Assembly: GCA_014380705.1 (NCBI GenBank) | Contig: JACMJI010000222.1 | Coordinates: 1 to 5,026, forward strand | Reading direction: 5' to 3' | Length of the DNA: 5,026 nt | Source: Gorillibacterium sp. | Lineage (GTDB): Bacteria; Bacillota; Bacilli; Paenibacillales; NBRC-103111 | Shown: one piece after another, positions 1 through 5,026 of the stretch | Layout: each line of letters begins with the position of its first letter | Numbering within the stretch: the stretch's first letter is position 1 | The notes under the pieces: generated by a model | What the model was told of the DNA's origin: nothing | Database searches by the model: none | What the model saw: the letters and a program-made list of their open reading frames with translations, nothing else | Position numbers and translations under genes: made by a program

Positions 1-164
1 GCGGCAGCCTTCTTAAGTAGTGCAAATGCACGAATGACCTCAAGTGGCATCAGCTCCCAACCAATACGGAAATTTTCACTGCTCCGTTGGGTTTGCGCTC
101 CCCATAATTTGTCGGCGGGCACTTTAATTTCACCCATCGTGTCCTTCTCGATCCGATAATTCAG
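1..164 (-). CDS. fumC: Fumarate hydratase, class II (fumarase C), N-terminal part; runs off the left edge
   Basis: Class II fumarase interconverts fumarate and L-malate in the cytoplasmic TCA cycle; the family works as an iron-independent homotetramer. Only about 54 N-terminal residues are visible, roughly a tenth of a normal 460-residue protein. On the minus strand they read [18 protein letters not shown], then [16 protein letters not shown], then [16 protein letters not shown]. The [14 protein letters not shown] block is typical of class II fumarases; aspartases, the closest relatives, differ here. I chose the CTG at 164-162 as start because a strong ribosome binding site (AAGGAGAG, complement of 172-179) lies seven bases upstream, and the protein then begins where fumarases usually begin. 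The in-frame ATG at 191-189 would add nine residues, MLKKKERIP, and has no properly spaced ribosome binding site. The gene is divergent from everything else here. Product call is firm; the start is less so. Confidence 0.93.
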   Translation of the reverse strand, partial: MNYRIEKDTMGEIKVPADKLWGAQTQRSSENFRIGWELMPLEVIRAFALLKKAA

Positions 165-171
165 AGGAATC

Positions 172-179
172 CTCTCCTT
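172..179 (-). promoter_or_regulatory. Ribosome binding site deciding the fumC start
   Basis: On the minus strand this reads AAGGAGAG, close to the ideal Bacillota Shine-Dalgarno. It ends seven bases before CTG at 164-162. It also lies inside the coding sequence that would result from the upstream ATG at 191, which argues that the ATG is not the true start. Confidence 0.6.
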
Positions 180-208
180 CTTTTTGAGCATTCCCTTATA
201 GTTTATTA

Positions 209-238
209 GATTTACGATACTTTTCCAAATGAAGTCAA
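209..238 (-). promoter_or_regulatory. Candidate sigma-A promoter for fumC
   Basis: On the minus strand a TTGACT -35 box (complement of 233-238) is followed after 18 bases by TAAATC (complement of 209-214), a weak -10. Transcription would start near 202, leaving a leader of about 38 bases before the CTG start but only about 10 before the ATG at 191. The -35 is convincing; the -10 is poor, so the exact placement is uncertain. A 6-bp inverted repeat, CCAAAT (225-230) and ATTTGG (240-245), spans the -35. Confidence 0.35.
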
Positions 239-265
239 GATTTGGCCGATTCGCATAGCTTGATC

Positions 266-295
266 TTTACCAATGCCGTTCCTTTTGGTTATAAT
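266..295 (+). promoter_or_regulatory. Candidate sigma-A promoter upstream of the Rpn gene
   Basis: TTTACC (266-271) matches the -35 consensus at four of six positions. TATAAT (290-295) is a perfect -10, with an 18-base spacer. Transcription would start near 302, about 190 bases before the nuclease gene. The first thing transcribed would be the terminator hairpin at 320-367, so read-through to the nuclease gene would be limited. Confidence 0.55.
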
Positions 296-319
296 ACATG
301 TTAACTGATGTCGGAGTGA

Positions 320-367
320 AGCACACCCTTCAAGCGTTTATTACGCTTAAGCGGTGTGCTTTTTTTT
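320..367 (+). terminator. Strong intrinsic terminator in the leader of the Rpn gene
   Basis: The left arm at 320-337 begins AGCACACC and ends AAGCGT. The right arm at 343-360 begins ACGCTT and ends GGTGTGCT. Outer 8-bp and inner 6-bp perfect stems are separated by a small internal mismatch, with a five-base loop (338-342), and the hairpin runs into eight T residues (360-367). It is oriented rightward. No rightward gene ends before it in this window; the only upstream gene is the divergent fumC. It therefore ends either a very short RNA made from the 266-295 promoter or transcription coming from the left. Confidence 0.85.
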
Positions 368-478
368 GCTTTATAGCGTTAGCGCCACCTCGATCCTCAG
401 GAACGAAACCTGTTTACACAGCTATTAGGAAAGGAGAATGTCAGTACCCATTCAGATTGAAACCAATGAATCAATGTA
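368..478. other. Untranslated gap between leader terminator and Rpn gene
   Basis: This stretch holds no convincing gene. A second Shine-Dalgarno-like AAAGGAG (430-436) abuts an in-frame ATG at 438, with a spacer of only one base, too short for efficient initiation. TTTACA (413-418) resembles a -35 box but I see no -10 at a usable distance. If the terminator at 320-367 works fully, the nuclease gene would need a promoter here that I cannot identify. Confidence 0.4.
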
Positions 479-486
479 TTGGAGGA
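479..486 (+). promoter_or_regulatory. Ribosome binding site deciding the Rpn start
   Basis: TTGGAGGA contains the core GGAGG (481-485). It lies three bases before ATG 489 and six bases before the adjacent ATG 492. The spacing favours 492. The longer alternative from ATG 438 would place this site inside the coding region. Confidence 0.7.
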
Positions 487-491
487 AAATG

Positions 492-1535
492 ATGTCCAAA
501 AAAGCTAAACTTTTAGCTGATAAAAAGAAACAAACACCCCACGACGAAGCATTTAAGAAGCTGCTGCAAACCTTTTTCAAGGAATTTATTGAATTGTTCT
601 TCCCTGAGCTTGATAAACTTCTCGATTATAGCAATACCCGATTTCTTATGCAGGAGCTCCTGGTTGATATTGTCGGTGAGGAGTCTCGTAAGCTTGACCT
701 GCTGCTAGAGACAAAATGCAAGGGGACAGATGCTTATATTCTTGTGCACATGGAGCCGCAATCCTACAAGCAAGCGGATTTCAACGAACGGATGTTTATT
801 TATTTTAGCCGCTTATTTGAGACCTATAGGAAAACGCATCGGTTGATTCTCCCCATTGCTATCTTTACCTCCGAGGAGCACCGCAATGAACTAGATACAC
901 TGACTATGGCGGTGCCTGAGCGGGAGATCATTCGTTTTCATTTCTGGAAGCTTGAATTAAGGCGTCAGGATTATCGCCAATTTATTGATTCCGATAACCC
1001 TGCTGCCGCTGCGCTCTTGTCTCAAATGGGGTATAATGAAGAAGAACGCAGAGAAGTACGACTTTCCTTTTTACGAATGATTCTGAGGTTAGAGAAACAA
1101 CTAGATGAAGCTCGTCTTGCGCTGATCATGTCGGTGTTTGATTTATATTACGAACCAGATCCTGTACAGGACCAAACGATCCTTGAAGAGATCAGTAAGC
1201 ATAATCCGGAGGAAGGTGTTGCTATTATGGAACTGATGCCAGCATGGAAACGCTGGGGCTATGAAGAAGGCCTTGAGCAGGGAATGGAGAAAGGCTTGGA
1301 GAAGGGTTTGGAGAAGGGTTTGGAGAAGGGTTTGGAGAAGGGCATCGAAAAAGGCATTGAGAAGGGCATCGAAAAAGGCATTGAGAAAGGCTTGAAGAAA
1401 GGGTTAGCTAAGGGCAAGGAGCAAGGGACTCAAGCTATTTTGTCCAAATTGGTCGAGAAGGGCTTCACACCGGAACAAATTGCCGACACGATTGATTTAC
1501 CAATAGAGCAGGTTCAGAAACTATTAGCTCGGTAA
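492..1535 (+). CDS. Rpn family recombination-promoting nuclease / putative transposase (PD-(D/E)XK)
   Basis: A 347-residue protein of the Rpn (COG5464, YhgA-like) family. Residues 15-24 (TPHDEAFKKL) are the conserved HDxxFK entry motif. D69 in RKLDLLLE and E88-x-Q90 in VHMEPQ form the expected PD-(D/E)XK catalytic set (D...ExQ variant), so the nuclease looks intact. Residues about 100-245 are mostly helical. Residues 260-311 are thirteen four-residue repeats, mostly GLEK then GIEK, predicted to be one long helix. Residues 312-347 hold a small helix-turn-helix-like tail (FTPEQIADTIDLPIEQVQKLL). Enterobacterial Rpn proteins are DNA nucleases that promote RecA-independent recombination and act as anti-phage toxins. 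The start at 492 has the best-spaced ribosome binding site; ATG 489 and ATG 438 are alternatives (438 gives 365 residues). The gene stands alone between terminators at 320-367 and 1561-1590. No inverted repeats of an insertion sequence are seen, so 'transposase' is a family label only. Confidence 0.9.
   Translation: MSKKAKLLADKKKQTPHDEAFKKLLQTFFKEFIELFFPELDKLLDYSNTRFLMQELLVDIVGEESRKLDLLLETKCKGTDAYILVHMEPQSYKQADFNERMFIYFSRLFETYRKTHRLILPIAIFTSEEHRNELDTLTMAVPEREIIRFHFWKLELRRQDYRQFIDSDNPAAAALLSQMGYNEEERREVRLSFLRMILRLEKQLDEARLALIMSVFDLYYEPDPVQDQTILEEISKHNPEEGVAIMELMPAWKRWGYEEGLEQGMEKGLEKGLEKGLEKGLEKGIEKGIEKGIEKGIEKGLKKGLAKGKEQGTQAILSKLVEKGFTPEQIADTIDLPIEQVQKLLAR
1208..1218 (+). promoter_or_regulatory. 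Candidate internal ribosome binding site inside the Rpn gene
   Basis: The purine-rich run GGAGGAAGGTG contains a perfect GGAGG (1208-1212) and AAGGTG (1213-1218), one base from AAGGAG. The second is eight bases before the in-frame ATG at 1227. It sits exactly between the nuclease half and the repeat half, where Rpn genes are known to start a second protein. Because it also encodes PEEG, chance is possible. Confidence 0.45.
1227..1535 (+). CDS. Candidate internally translated C-terminal Rpn protein (RpnS-like antitoxin), nested in frame
   Basis: An in-frame ATG at 1227 would make a 102-residue protein (residues 246-347 of the nuclease) beginning MELMPAWKRWGYEEGLEQG. It contains all the GxEK repeats and the helix-turn-helix-like tail but no catalytic residue. 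In the enterobacterial Rpn family, small C-terminal proteins (RpnS) are translated separately from within the gene, dimerise through a helix with four-residue repeats of variable number, and block the toxic full-length RpnL. The layout here matches: Shine-Dalgarno-like sequence, ATG, then repeats. A second in-frame ATG at 1236 is an alternative start. The match of layout is seen; actual translation and antitoxin activity are inferred, and whether Bacillota members behave this way is not known to me. Confidence 0.45.
   Translation: MELMPAWKRWGYEEGLEQGMEKGLEKGLEKGLEKGLEKGIEKGIEKGIEKGIEKGLKKGLAKGKEQGTQAILSKLVEKGFTPEQIADTIDLPIEQVQKLLAR
1269..1424 (+). repeat. In-frame 12-bp tandem repeats encoding (G-L/I-E-K)n
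   Basis: Thirteen consecutive 12-bp units encode GLEQ, GMEK, four GLEK, four GIEK, GLKK, GLAK and GKEQ. Three units at 1305-1340 are identical at the DNA level (GGTTTGGAGAAG) and the one before differs by one base. The GIEK part is a 24-bp unit present twice (1341-1364 and 1365-1388), differing only at the last base. This nested identity points to recent expansion by slippage or unequal recombination. Unit length keeps the frame, so copy number can change without breaking the gene. Confidence 0.95.
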
Positions 1536-1560
1536 AAAATAAATGTAAAACCATTTTGCT

Positions 1561-1590
1561 CCCCTCTTTGTGAGGGGTTTTCATTTTTTT
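1561..1590 (+). terminator. Intrinsic terminator of the Rpn gene
   Basis: CCCCTC (1561-1566) pairs with GAGGGG (1572-1577) around the loop TTTGT and is followed by TTTT, then CA, then seven T residues. It starts 26 bases after the Rpn stop codon and separates that gene from the next transcription unit. No T-run follows on the opposite strand, so it is one-directional. Confidence 0.85.
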
Positions 1591-1594
1591 GTAA

Positions 1595-1603
1595 TGTTAT
1601 ACT
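1595..1603 (+). promoter_or_regulatory. Candidate extended -10 promoter for the membrane protein / ABC operon
   Basis: TGTTATACT carries the extended -10 TG dinucleotide and a TATACT box one mismatch from TATAAT. Transcription would start near 1610, leaving a leader of about 100 bases. There is no good -35 at 17 bases, which extended -10 promoters tolerate. It lies directly after the Rpn terminator, so the operon very likely needs its own promoter about here. Confidence 0.35.
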
Positions 1604-1695
1604 ACCCATGAGGCATTAAAAAAATTGGCAACTTTTTTGTATTCCAAACCGTTATAGAAGGAAGAAGCGTTAAAAACAATTGAAATGAAATTTTG

Positions 1696-1702
1696 AGAGG
1701 AG
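1696..1702 (+). promoter_or_regulatory. Ribosome binding site deciding the TTG start at 1711
   Basis: AGAGGAG ends eight bases before TTG 1711, the ideal distance. An upstream in-frame TTG at 1693 would lie immediately before this site and so cannot be served by it. Confidence 0.75.
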
Positions 1703-1710
1703 TCAGCCCT

Positions 1711-4101
1711 TTGCGTACAATCTTTTGGAAAAAAGTGTTTTGCCCTATTTCGGTCATGCTCTGCGTGGTTCTTGCTCTATTAATAGGAATAACTTCAATT
1801 AAAGCTGGAACAGCTTCAGCCGAACCGAGTAAGCTTACCTTAACCATTGAGGCAGGCTACAACGGTTATGCTAAAGAAGGCCGCTATGCACCGGTCCTTT
1901 TTACACTTAAAAACATGGGTACGGATATGAGTGGTGATCTTGTTATAACAACCGTAAGTCCTATTGGGGGTAAAGATGTTACCTATATTAAGCATATAGA
2001 ACTTCCTGAGGGAAGCGTGAAGCTAATTTCTATGGCACTGCCAGGAATGAATTACAACAGCAAGAATAACAAAGTTGAGTTTTACAAGGGAGGCTATGCC
2101 AAAGGAAAAACAGTCTCCTTTGCAGACAAAGCTTATATTACACTAGGGATAAAGACCAATATGCTCGTTGGAGGCTTGGCCCGCGATCCGGATACATTAA
2201 ATTTTCTTTCTTTGATCGGGGGCACTTCTGCCAGTGTAAGCCCTGTCTCTCTAGGTATCTCAACTTTACCAGATGACCCCATGCTTCTCGATGGTTTGGA
2301 TGTTCTGGTCTTCAATGATGTGGCAACTGACACACTAGCCGATGGACAAACCCAGGCGATTACGGACTGGGTGCGTGGAGGCGGCACGCTGATTCTTGCA
2401 GGCGGACCGCAATATGCTAAAACCGCCAAAGCTTTTGGGTCGCTTGCACCACTCGTTTACGAAGGAACCCAGCAGGTCACATCGCTCTCTGCATTGGAGC
2501 AAAAAGCGGGTAAGCCACTAAAGCTTACTGATCCGGTTTCTTTAGCGACTGGACGGGTAAAGGATGGTCAAGTTGTTCTTGAACAGGATGGAGTGCCCCT
2601 GCTGATCAAAAAAACAGTCGGCGCGGGAACCATTTACTCTATTGCTTACGATTTAGCCAACCCATCCCTATCTGCTTGGAACGGCAACGCTCCACTTTGG
2701 CAAGGTATTCTGGGGAGTCATGTAAATCCCAATTTAAATGCTCACACAGGATCATGGATGAATACACTTTACTCCATCGATAATGCCTTGAACCTATTTC
2801 CTTCTATCCATCCACCTAAATTTAAGACCCTGTCGTTGCTTTTTATCCTCTATATTTTTGTTGTTGCTCCTCTGCTTTACTTCATTCTGAAGAGGCTGGA
2901 CAAACGAGAGTACGCTTGGGGAATCATTCCTATAATTGCTATCCTATCCACCGCCTTCATCTATTCGGTTGGAGCCTCAGACAAGTCATCGACCTTGTCT
3001 CATGAATTAAACCGTTACGTACTGGACGGCAGTGGTCAAGGGAAGCGTTTATCTTACACTGCGGTATTCGTCCCGCGAGGTGGAACCGTTGCCGTTTCAC
3101 TTCCAGCTGACGCCCATGCGATACCCTTCTCTACAGATAACGGATTTGGTTCGCCCTCCAATGAATTAAAAGGAACTTTTGACACGCTTATATACGACGA
3201 GGTCGATAAGCAGCGGGTTCAATGGCGGGATGTTCCGTTCTGGTCCGTACGCAAAACAAGATGGCAGCAACCTTCACTAAATGCACTTGGACAATTTACT
3301 GCCAGAGCTGTAATCAACGGCTCAAAAACTGAGGGAGAAGTGACCAACGGGACAAAAACAGCCCTAACAGGCGTTTATATCGTTGCTAATGGTCAAGTCA
3401 TCTCGATTGGTGACCTCGCTGTCGGTGATAGCAAAAGCTTTTCAAACCCTATCTCAACACAACCTAACGTATATTCTGGGGATATTGCTAACCAGATGTT
3501 TATTCAGTCGGGTAATAACTATAACGAGAATGAGCGAGAGCGGCAGATGCTTACAAGCTATCTTGAGGAAAGAACACTCAATGGGCAAGCCCACCTCCCC
3601 TTCCTTATCGGTTGGAGTGAGGACAACATCTCCGATGTTAAGGTGAATGGCAAAGCCGCCAAAACTGACCGACTAAACATGTGGGTGCAACCTTTCGACT
3701 ACACAACTGTAAAGAAAGGCAGCATCCAGTTGCCCTTTGGTTATGTAGTTCCGACGATAACGGGGCAGAGCATGAATAATTTATTCCAGGATCCAAATGG
3801 ATATCTTAATATTGAGCCGGGAAACCTCACGATTGAATATAAACTTCCAATTGAAAGTAAGATCACCTTGACGACCATGTCCGTACGCTTGACAGATAAT
3901 GTGCCGCTATCGATTGAGATTTGGAATATTAACAAAGAGGCTTGGGAGCCTGTTCCTTTGGGGGGCGCAGCATGGAAAGCAGATAAAAACCCTGAACAGT
4001 ATATGGGCAATAACAAAATCGTACGTCTAAAGGCCACAGCAACACAACAAATCGGCACCCGTTTCCCAGAAATCTCAATCGAAGGGACGGTATCCCCATG
4101 A
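1711..4101 (+). CDS. Large exported membrane-anchored protein of unknown function, partner of the ABC ATPase
   Basis: A 796-residue protein read from TTG 1711, chosen for its ribosome binding site. Residues 1-37 look like a signal peptide: positive start, hydrophobic core, and cleavage at TASA/EPSK. Residues 38 to about 180 look like a beta-rich domain. Residues about 190-232 (LDVLVFND, then DWVRGGGTLILAGG) resemble the class I glutamine amidotransferase-like fold, but no catalytic cysteine is seen, so it is probably a binding or structural version. Two membrane helices follow, about 374-393 and 403-421, joined by the positive loop KRLDKRE. This predicts that both the N-terminal part and the C-terminal 375 residues lie outside the cell. 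The last 90 or so residues look like a beta-sandwich (EIWNINKEAWEPVP). The stop overlaps the ABC ATPase start in ATGA, so the two are translationally coupled. I do not recognise a named family. An accessory or envelope-facing component of an ABC export system is an inference from context. Confidence 0.85.
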   Translation: MRTIFWKKVFCPISVMLCVVLALLIGITSIKAGTASAEPSKLTLTIEAGYNGYAKEGRYAPVLFTLKNMGTDMSGDLVITTVSPIGGKDVTYIKHIELPEGSVKLISMALPGMNYNSKNNKVEFYKGGYAKGKTVSFADKAYITLGIKTNMLVGGLARDPDTLNFLSLIGGTSASVSPVSLGISTLPDDPMLLDGLDVLVFNDVATDTLADGQTQAITDWVRGGGTLILAGGPQYAKTAKAFGSLAPLVYEGTQQVTSLSALEQKAGKPLKLTDPVSLATGRVKDGQVVLEQDGVPLLIKKTVGAGTIYSIAYDLANPSLSAWNGNAPLWQGILGSHVNPNLNAHTGSWMNTLYSIDNALNLFPSIHPPKFKTLSLLFILYIFVVAPLLYFILKRLDKREYAWGIIPIIAILSTAFIYSVGASDKSSTLSHELNRYVLDGSGQGKRLSYTAVFVPRGGTVAVSLPADAHAIPFSTDNGFGSPSNELKGTFDTLIYDEVDKQRVQWRDVPFWSVRKTRWQQPSLNALGQFTARAVINGSKTEGEVTNGTKTALTGVYIVANGQVISIGDLAVGDSKSFSNPISTQPNVYSGDIANQMFIQSGNNYNENERERQMLTSYLEERTLNGQAHLPFLIGWSEDNISDVKVNGKAAKTDRLNMWVQPFDYTTVKKGSIQLPFGYVVPTITGQSMNNLFQDPNGYLNIEPGNLTIEYKLPIESKITLTTMSVRLTDNVPLSIEIWNINKEAWEPVPLGGAAWKADKNPEQYMGNNKIVRLKATATQQIGTRFPEISIEGTVSP

Positions 4102-5026
4102 TCGAAATCAAAGAACTTACAAAAAGCTACGGTTCCTTTCATGCTTTACAGAAAATGAACATGTCGGTAGCTAAGGGCACGGTATATGGCTTTGTCGGAC
4201 CGAATGGTGCAGGTAAATCAACGACCATGGCAATTCTAGCAACTCTTCTTGCTCCTACTTCTGGATCGGTAAAGATTGCAGGACTTGAGGTGGCTGAGCA
4301 TCCAAAAGAAATTCGCAAGCTGATCGGCTACATGCCTGACTTTTTTGGTGTATATGATCAATTGAAAACGACAGAATATCTTCATTTCTACGGAGCCAGC
4401 TATGGCATCCCCCGTTTCAGGCGAGATAAGCTGATACCACAGCTGCTAGAATTAGTTAATCTAAGTGAAAAAGCTGATTTTTATGTCGATTCTTTATCCC
4501 GAGGTATGAAGCAGCGACTATGTCTGGCTCGCAGTCTGGTTCATGATCCGGAGCTGCTCATTCTGGATGAGCCAGCTAGTGGTCTAGATCCTCGCGCTCG
4601 AATCGAAATGCGGGAAATTCTTAAAGAACTCAAAACGATGGGCAAAACGATCATCATCTCCTCTCATATTCTCCCGGAGCTCGCTGAGATGGTAGATGAG
4701 ATTGGAGTTATTGAGCGGGGGCAGATGATCGCACAGGGCAAGGTAAGCGATATCCAGAATCGGATGAGAGTGAAACGGATCCTGCATATTCGTCTGCTTG
4801 ACCGGACTCAGGAGGCTGCTGATTTCATGCGCGATCAACCTTTTACCTCTTCAATCCTCGAGGACGAAGCCGGTTTACATGTTCATTTTACCGGGCAGGA
4901 TGAGGATCAAGCACAGCTATTGCACGCATTGATTGCTAAAGGCTACGGTATTATATCCTTCAACGAAGCCCAAACCAATCTTGAGGATGTATTCCTGGAG
5001 ATTACCAAAGGAGGAGGCAACGAGCA
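4098..5026 (+). CDS. ABC transporter ATP-binding subunit; runs off the right edge
   Basis: Cytoplasmic ATPase of an ABC-2-like exporter; 309 complete codons are visible with no stop, close to the full length of this class (about 300-320). Walker A is GPNGAGKST at residues 34-42 with K40. The Q-loop position reads GYMPD with D81 in place of glutamine. The signature is LSRGMKQRL (133-141), Walker B is LLILDEP with D157 and catalytic E158, the D-loop is SGLDP (161-165), and the switch histidine is H190 in ISSHIL. Residues from about 215 form the C-terminal extension ending NLEDVFLEITK, typical of exporters of the DUF4162 type. ATG 4098 overlaps the previous stop; the upstream AAGGGA (4082-4087) is only a moderate ribosome binding site, so coupling is likely. 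The permease is expected just outside. Family call is firm; the substrate cannot be told. Confidence 0.95.
   Translation, partial: MIEIKELTKSYGSFHALQKMNMSVAKGTVYGFVGPNGAGKSTTMAILATLLAPTSGSVKIAGLEVAEHPKEIRKLIGYMPDFFGVYDQLKTTEYLHFYGASYGIPRFRRDKLIPQLLELVNLSEKADFYVDSLSRGMKQRLCLARSLVHDPELLILDEPASGLDPRARIEMREILKELKTMGKTIIISSHILPELAEMVDEIGVIERGQMIAQGKVSDIQNRMRVKRILHIRLLDRTQEAADFMRDQPFTSSILEDEAGLHVHFTGQDEDQAQLLHALIAKGYGIISFNEAQTNLEDVFLEITKGGGNE
5007..5014 (+). promoter_or_regulatory. Strong ribosome binding site for a gene starting at or beyond the right edge
   Basis: AAAGGAGG, continued as AGG, lies inside the last visible codons of the ATPase gene. A start codon at usual spacing would fall at about 5020-5028; the final A at 5026 could be the first base of an ATG. 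A permease gene overlapping or abutting the ATPase gene is the natural expectation, but none of it is visible. Confidence 0.5.

Noticed and set aside
438..491. Longer Rpn start at ATG 438
   Set aside because: AAAGGAG is only one base from this ATG, while GGAGG at 481-485 is properly spaced for ATG 492, and the extra 18 residues precede the usual basic start of the family.
298..492. 64-codon rightward reading frame starting at ATG 298
   Set aside because: Its start directly follows the -10 box and precedes the predicted transcription start, it has no ribosome binding site, it reads through the terminator hairpin and its product looks like no protein I know.
1269..1424. CRISPR-like array
   Set aside because: The 12-bp units are directly adjacent, without spacers, and are coding in frame, so this is a protein repeat.
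260..1600. Insertion sequence carrying the 'transposase'-like gene
   Set aside because: No terminal inverted repeats or target-site duplication were found around the gene; the label comes only from the old family name.
1617..1638. A-run and T-run hairpin (seven A, then six T) in the leader of the ABC operon
   Set aside because: Pairs only A with T around an eight-base loop and has no GC stem, so it is not a credible terminator or riboswitch.
1602..1847. Minus-strand reading frame covering the start of the large membrane protein gene
   Set aside because: It overlaps the operon promoter, ribosome binding site and signal peptide of a well-supported gene; it is a shadow with no ribosome binding site seen.
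2133..2429. Minus-strand reading frame inside the large membrane protein gene
   Set aside because: Fully inside a real gene on the other strand, with low-complexity proline- and serine-rich translation.
3383..3646. Rightward out-of-frame reading frame inside the large membrane protein gene
   Set aside because: Alternative-frame shadow with no ribosome binding site or recognisable domain.
3741..4142. Two minus-strand reading frames (3741-4142 and 3929-4111) across the end of the membrane protein gene and the ATPase start
   Set aside because: They run antisense across a coupled ATGA junction of two real genes and show no domain.
4584..4838. Minus-strand reading frame inside the ABC ATPase gene
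   Set aside because: Antisense shadow of conserved Walker B, D-loop and switch-histidine coding sequence.

Overview
The window looks like a chromosomal segment of a low-to-moderate GC Bacillota, most likely a Paenibacillus or close relative. The reasons are strong AGGAGG-type ribosome binding sites, TTG and CTG start candidates, U-tailed hairpin terminators and the character of the proteins. The genus is inferred from this overall look, not from a search.

Layout. Positions 1-164 (minus strand) hold the N-terminal part of a class II fumarase (fumC) that runs off the left edge. Positions 165-300 are a divergent intergenic region with a candidate promoter for each strand. The rightward promoter (about 266-295) is followed almost at once by a strong intrinsic terminator (320-367). 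After a further gap of about 120 bases comes a 347-residue Rpn-family PD-(D/E)XK nuclease (492-1535), annotated in many genomes as a 'putative transposase'. It is closed by a second terminator (1561-1590). From about 1595 to the right edge lies a separate rightward transcription unit. Its first gene encodes a large exported, membrane-anchored protein of unknown function (1711-4101). The second encodes an ABC transporter ATP-binding subunit (4098 onward) that overlaps it by four bases (ATGA) and leaves the window. A strong Shine-Dalgarno sequence at the very end suggests that a third gene, probably the ABC permease, begins just outside.

How the genes work together. The fumarase is a housekeeping TCA-cycle enzyme, unrelated to its neighbours. 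The Rpn gene is an isolated accessory gene between two terminators. It has the architecture described for Rpn gene-within-gene toxin-antitoxin/anti-phage systems: an N-terminal nuclease with visible catalytic residues, a C-terminal helix made of perfect four-residue repeats, and a plausible internal ribosome binding site with an in-frame ATG (1227) just before the repeats. That ATG would give a separate 102-residue C-terminal protein. This is the most interesting object in the window. The last two genes look like two parts of one ABC export or envelope system, with the large protein acting outside the membrane and the ATPase inside.
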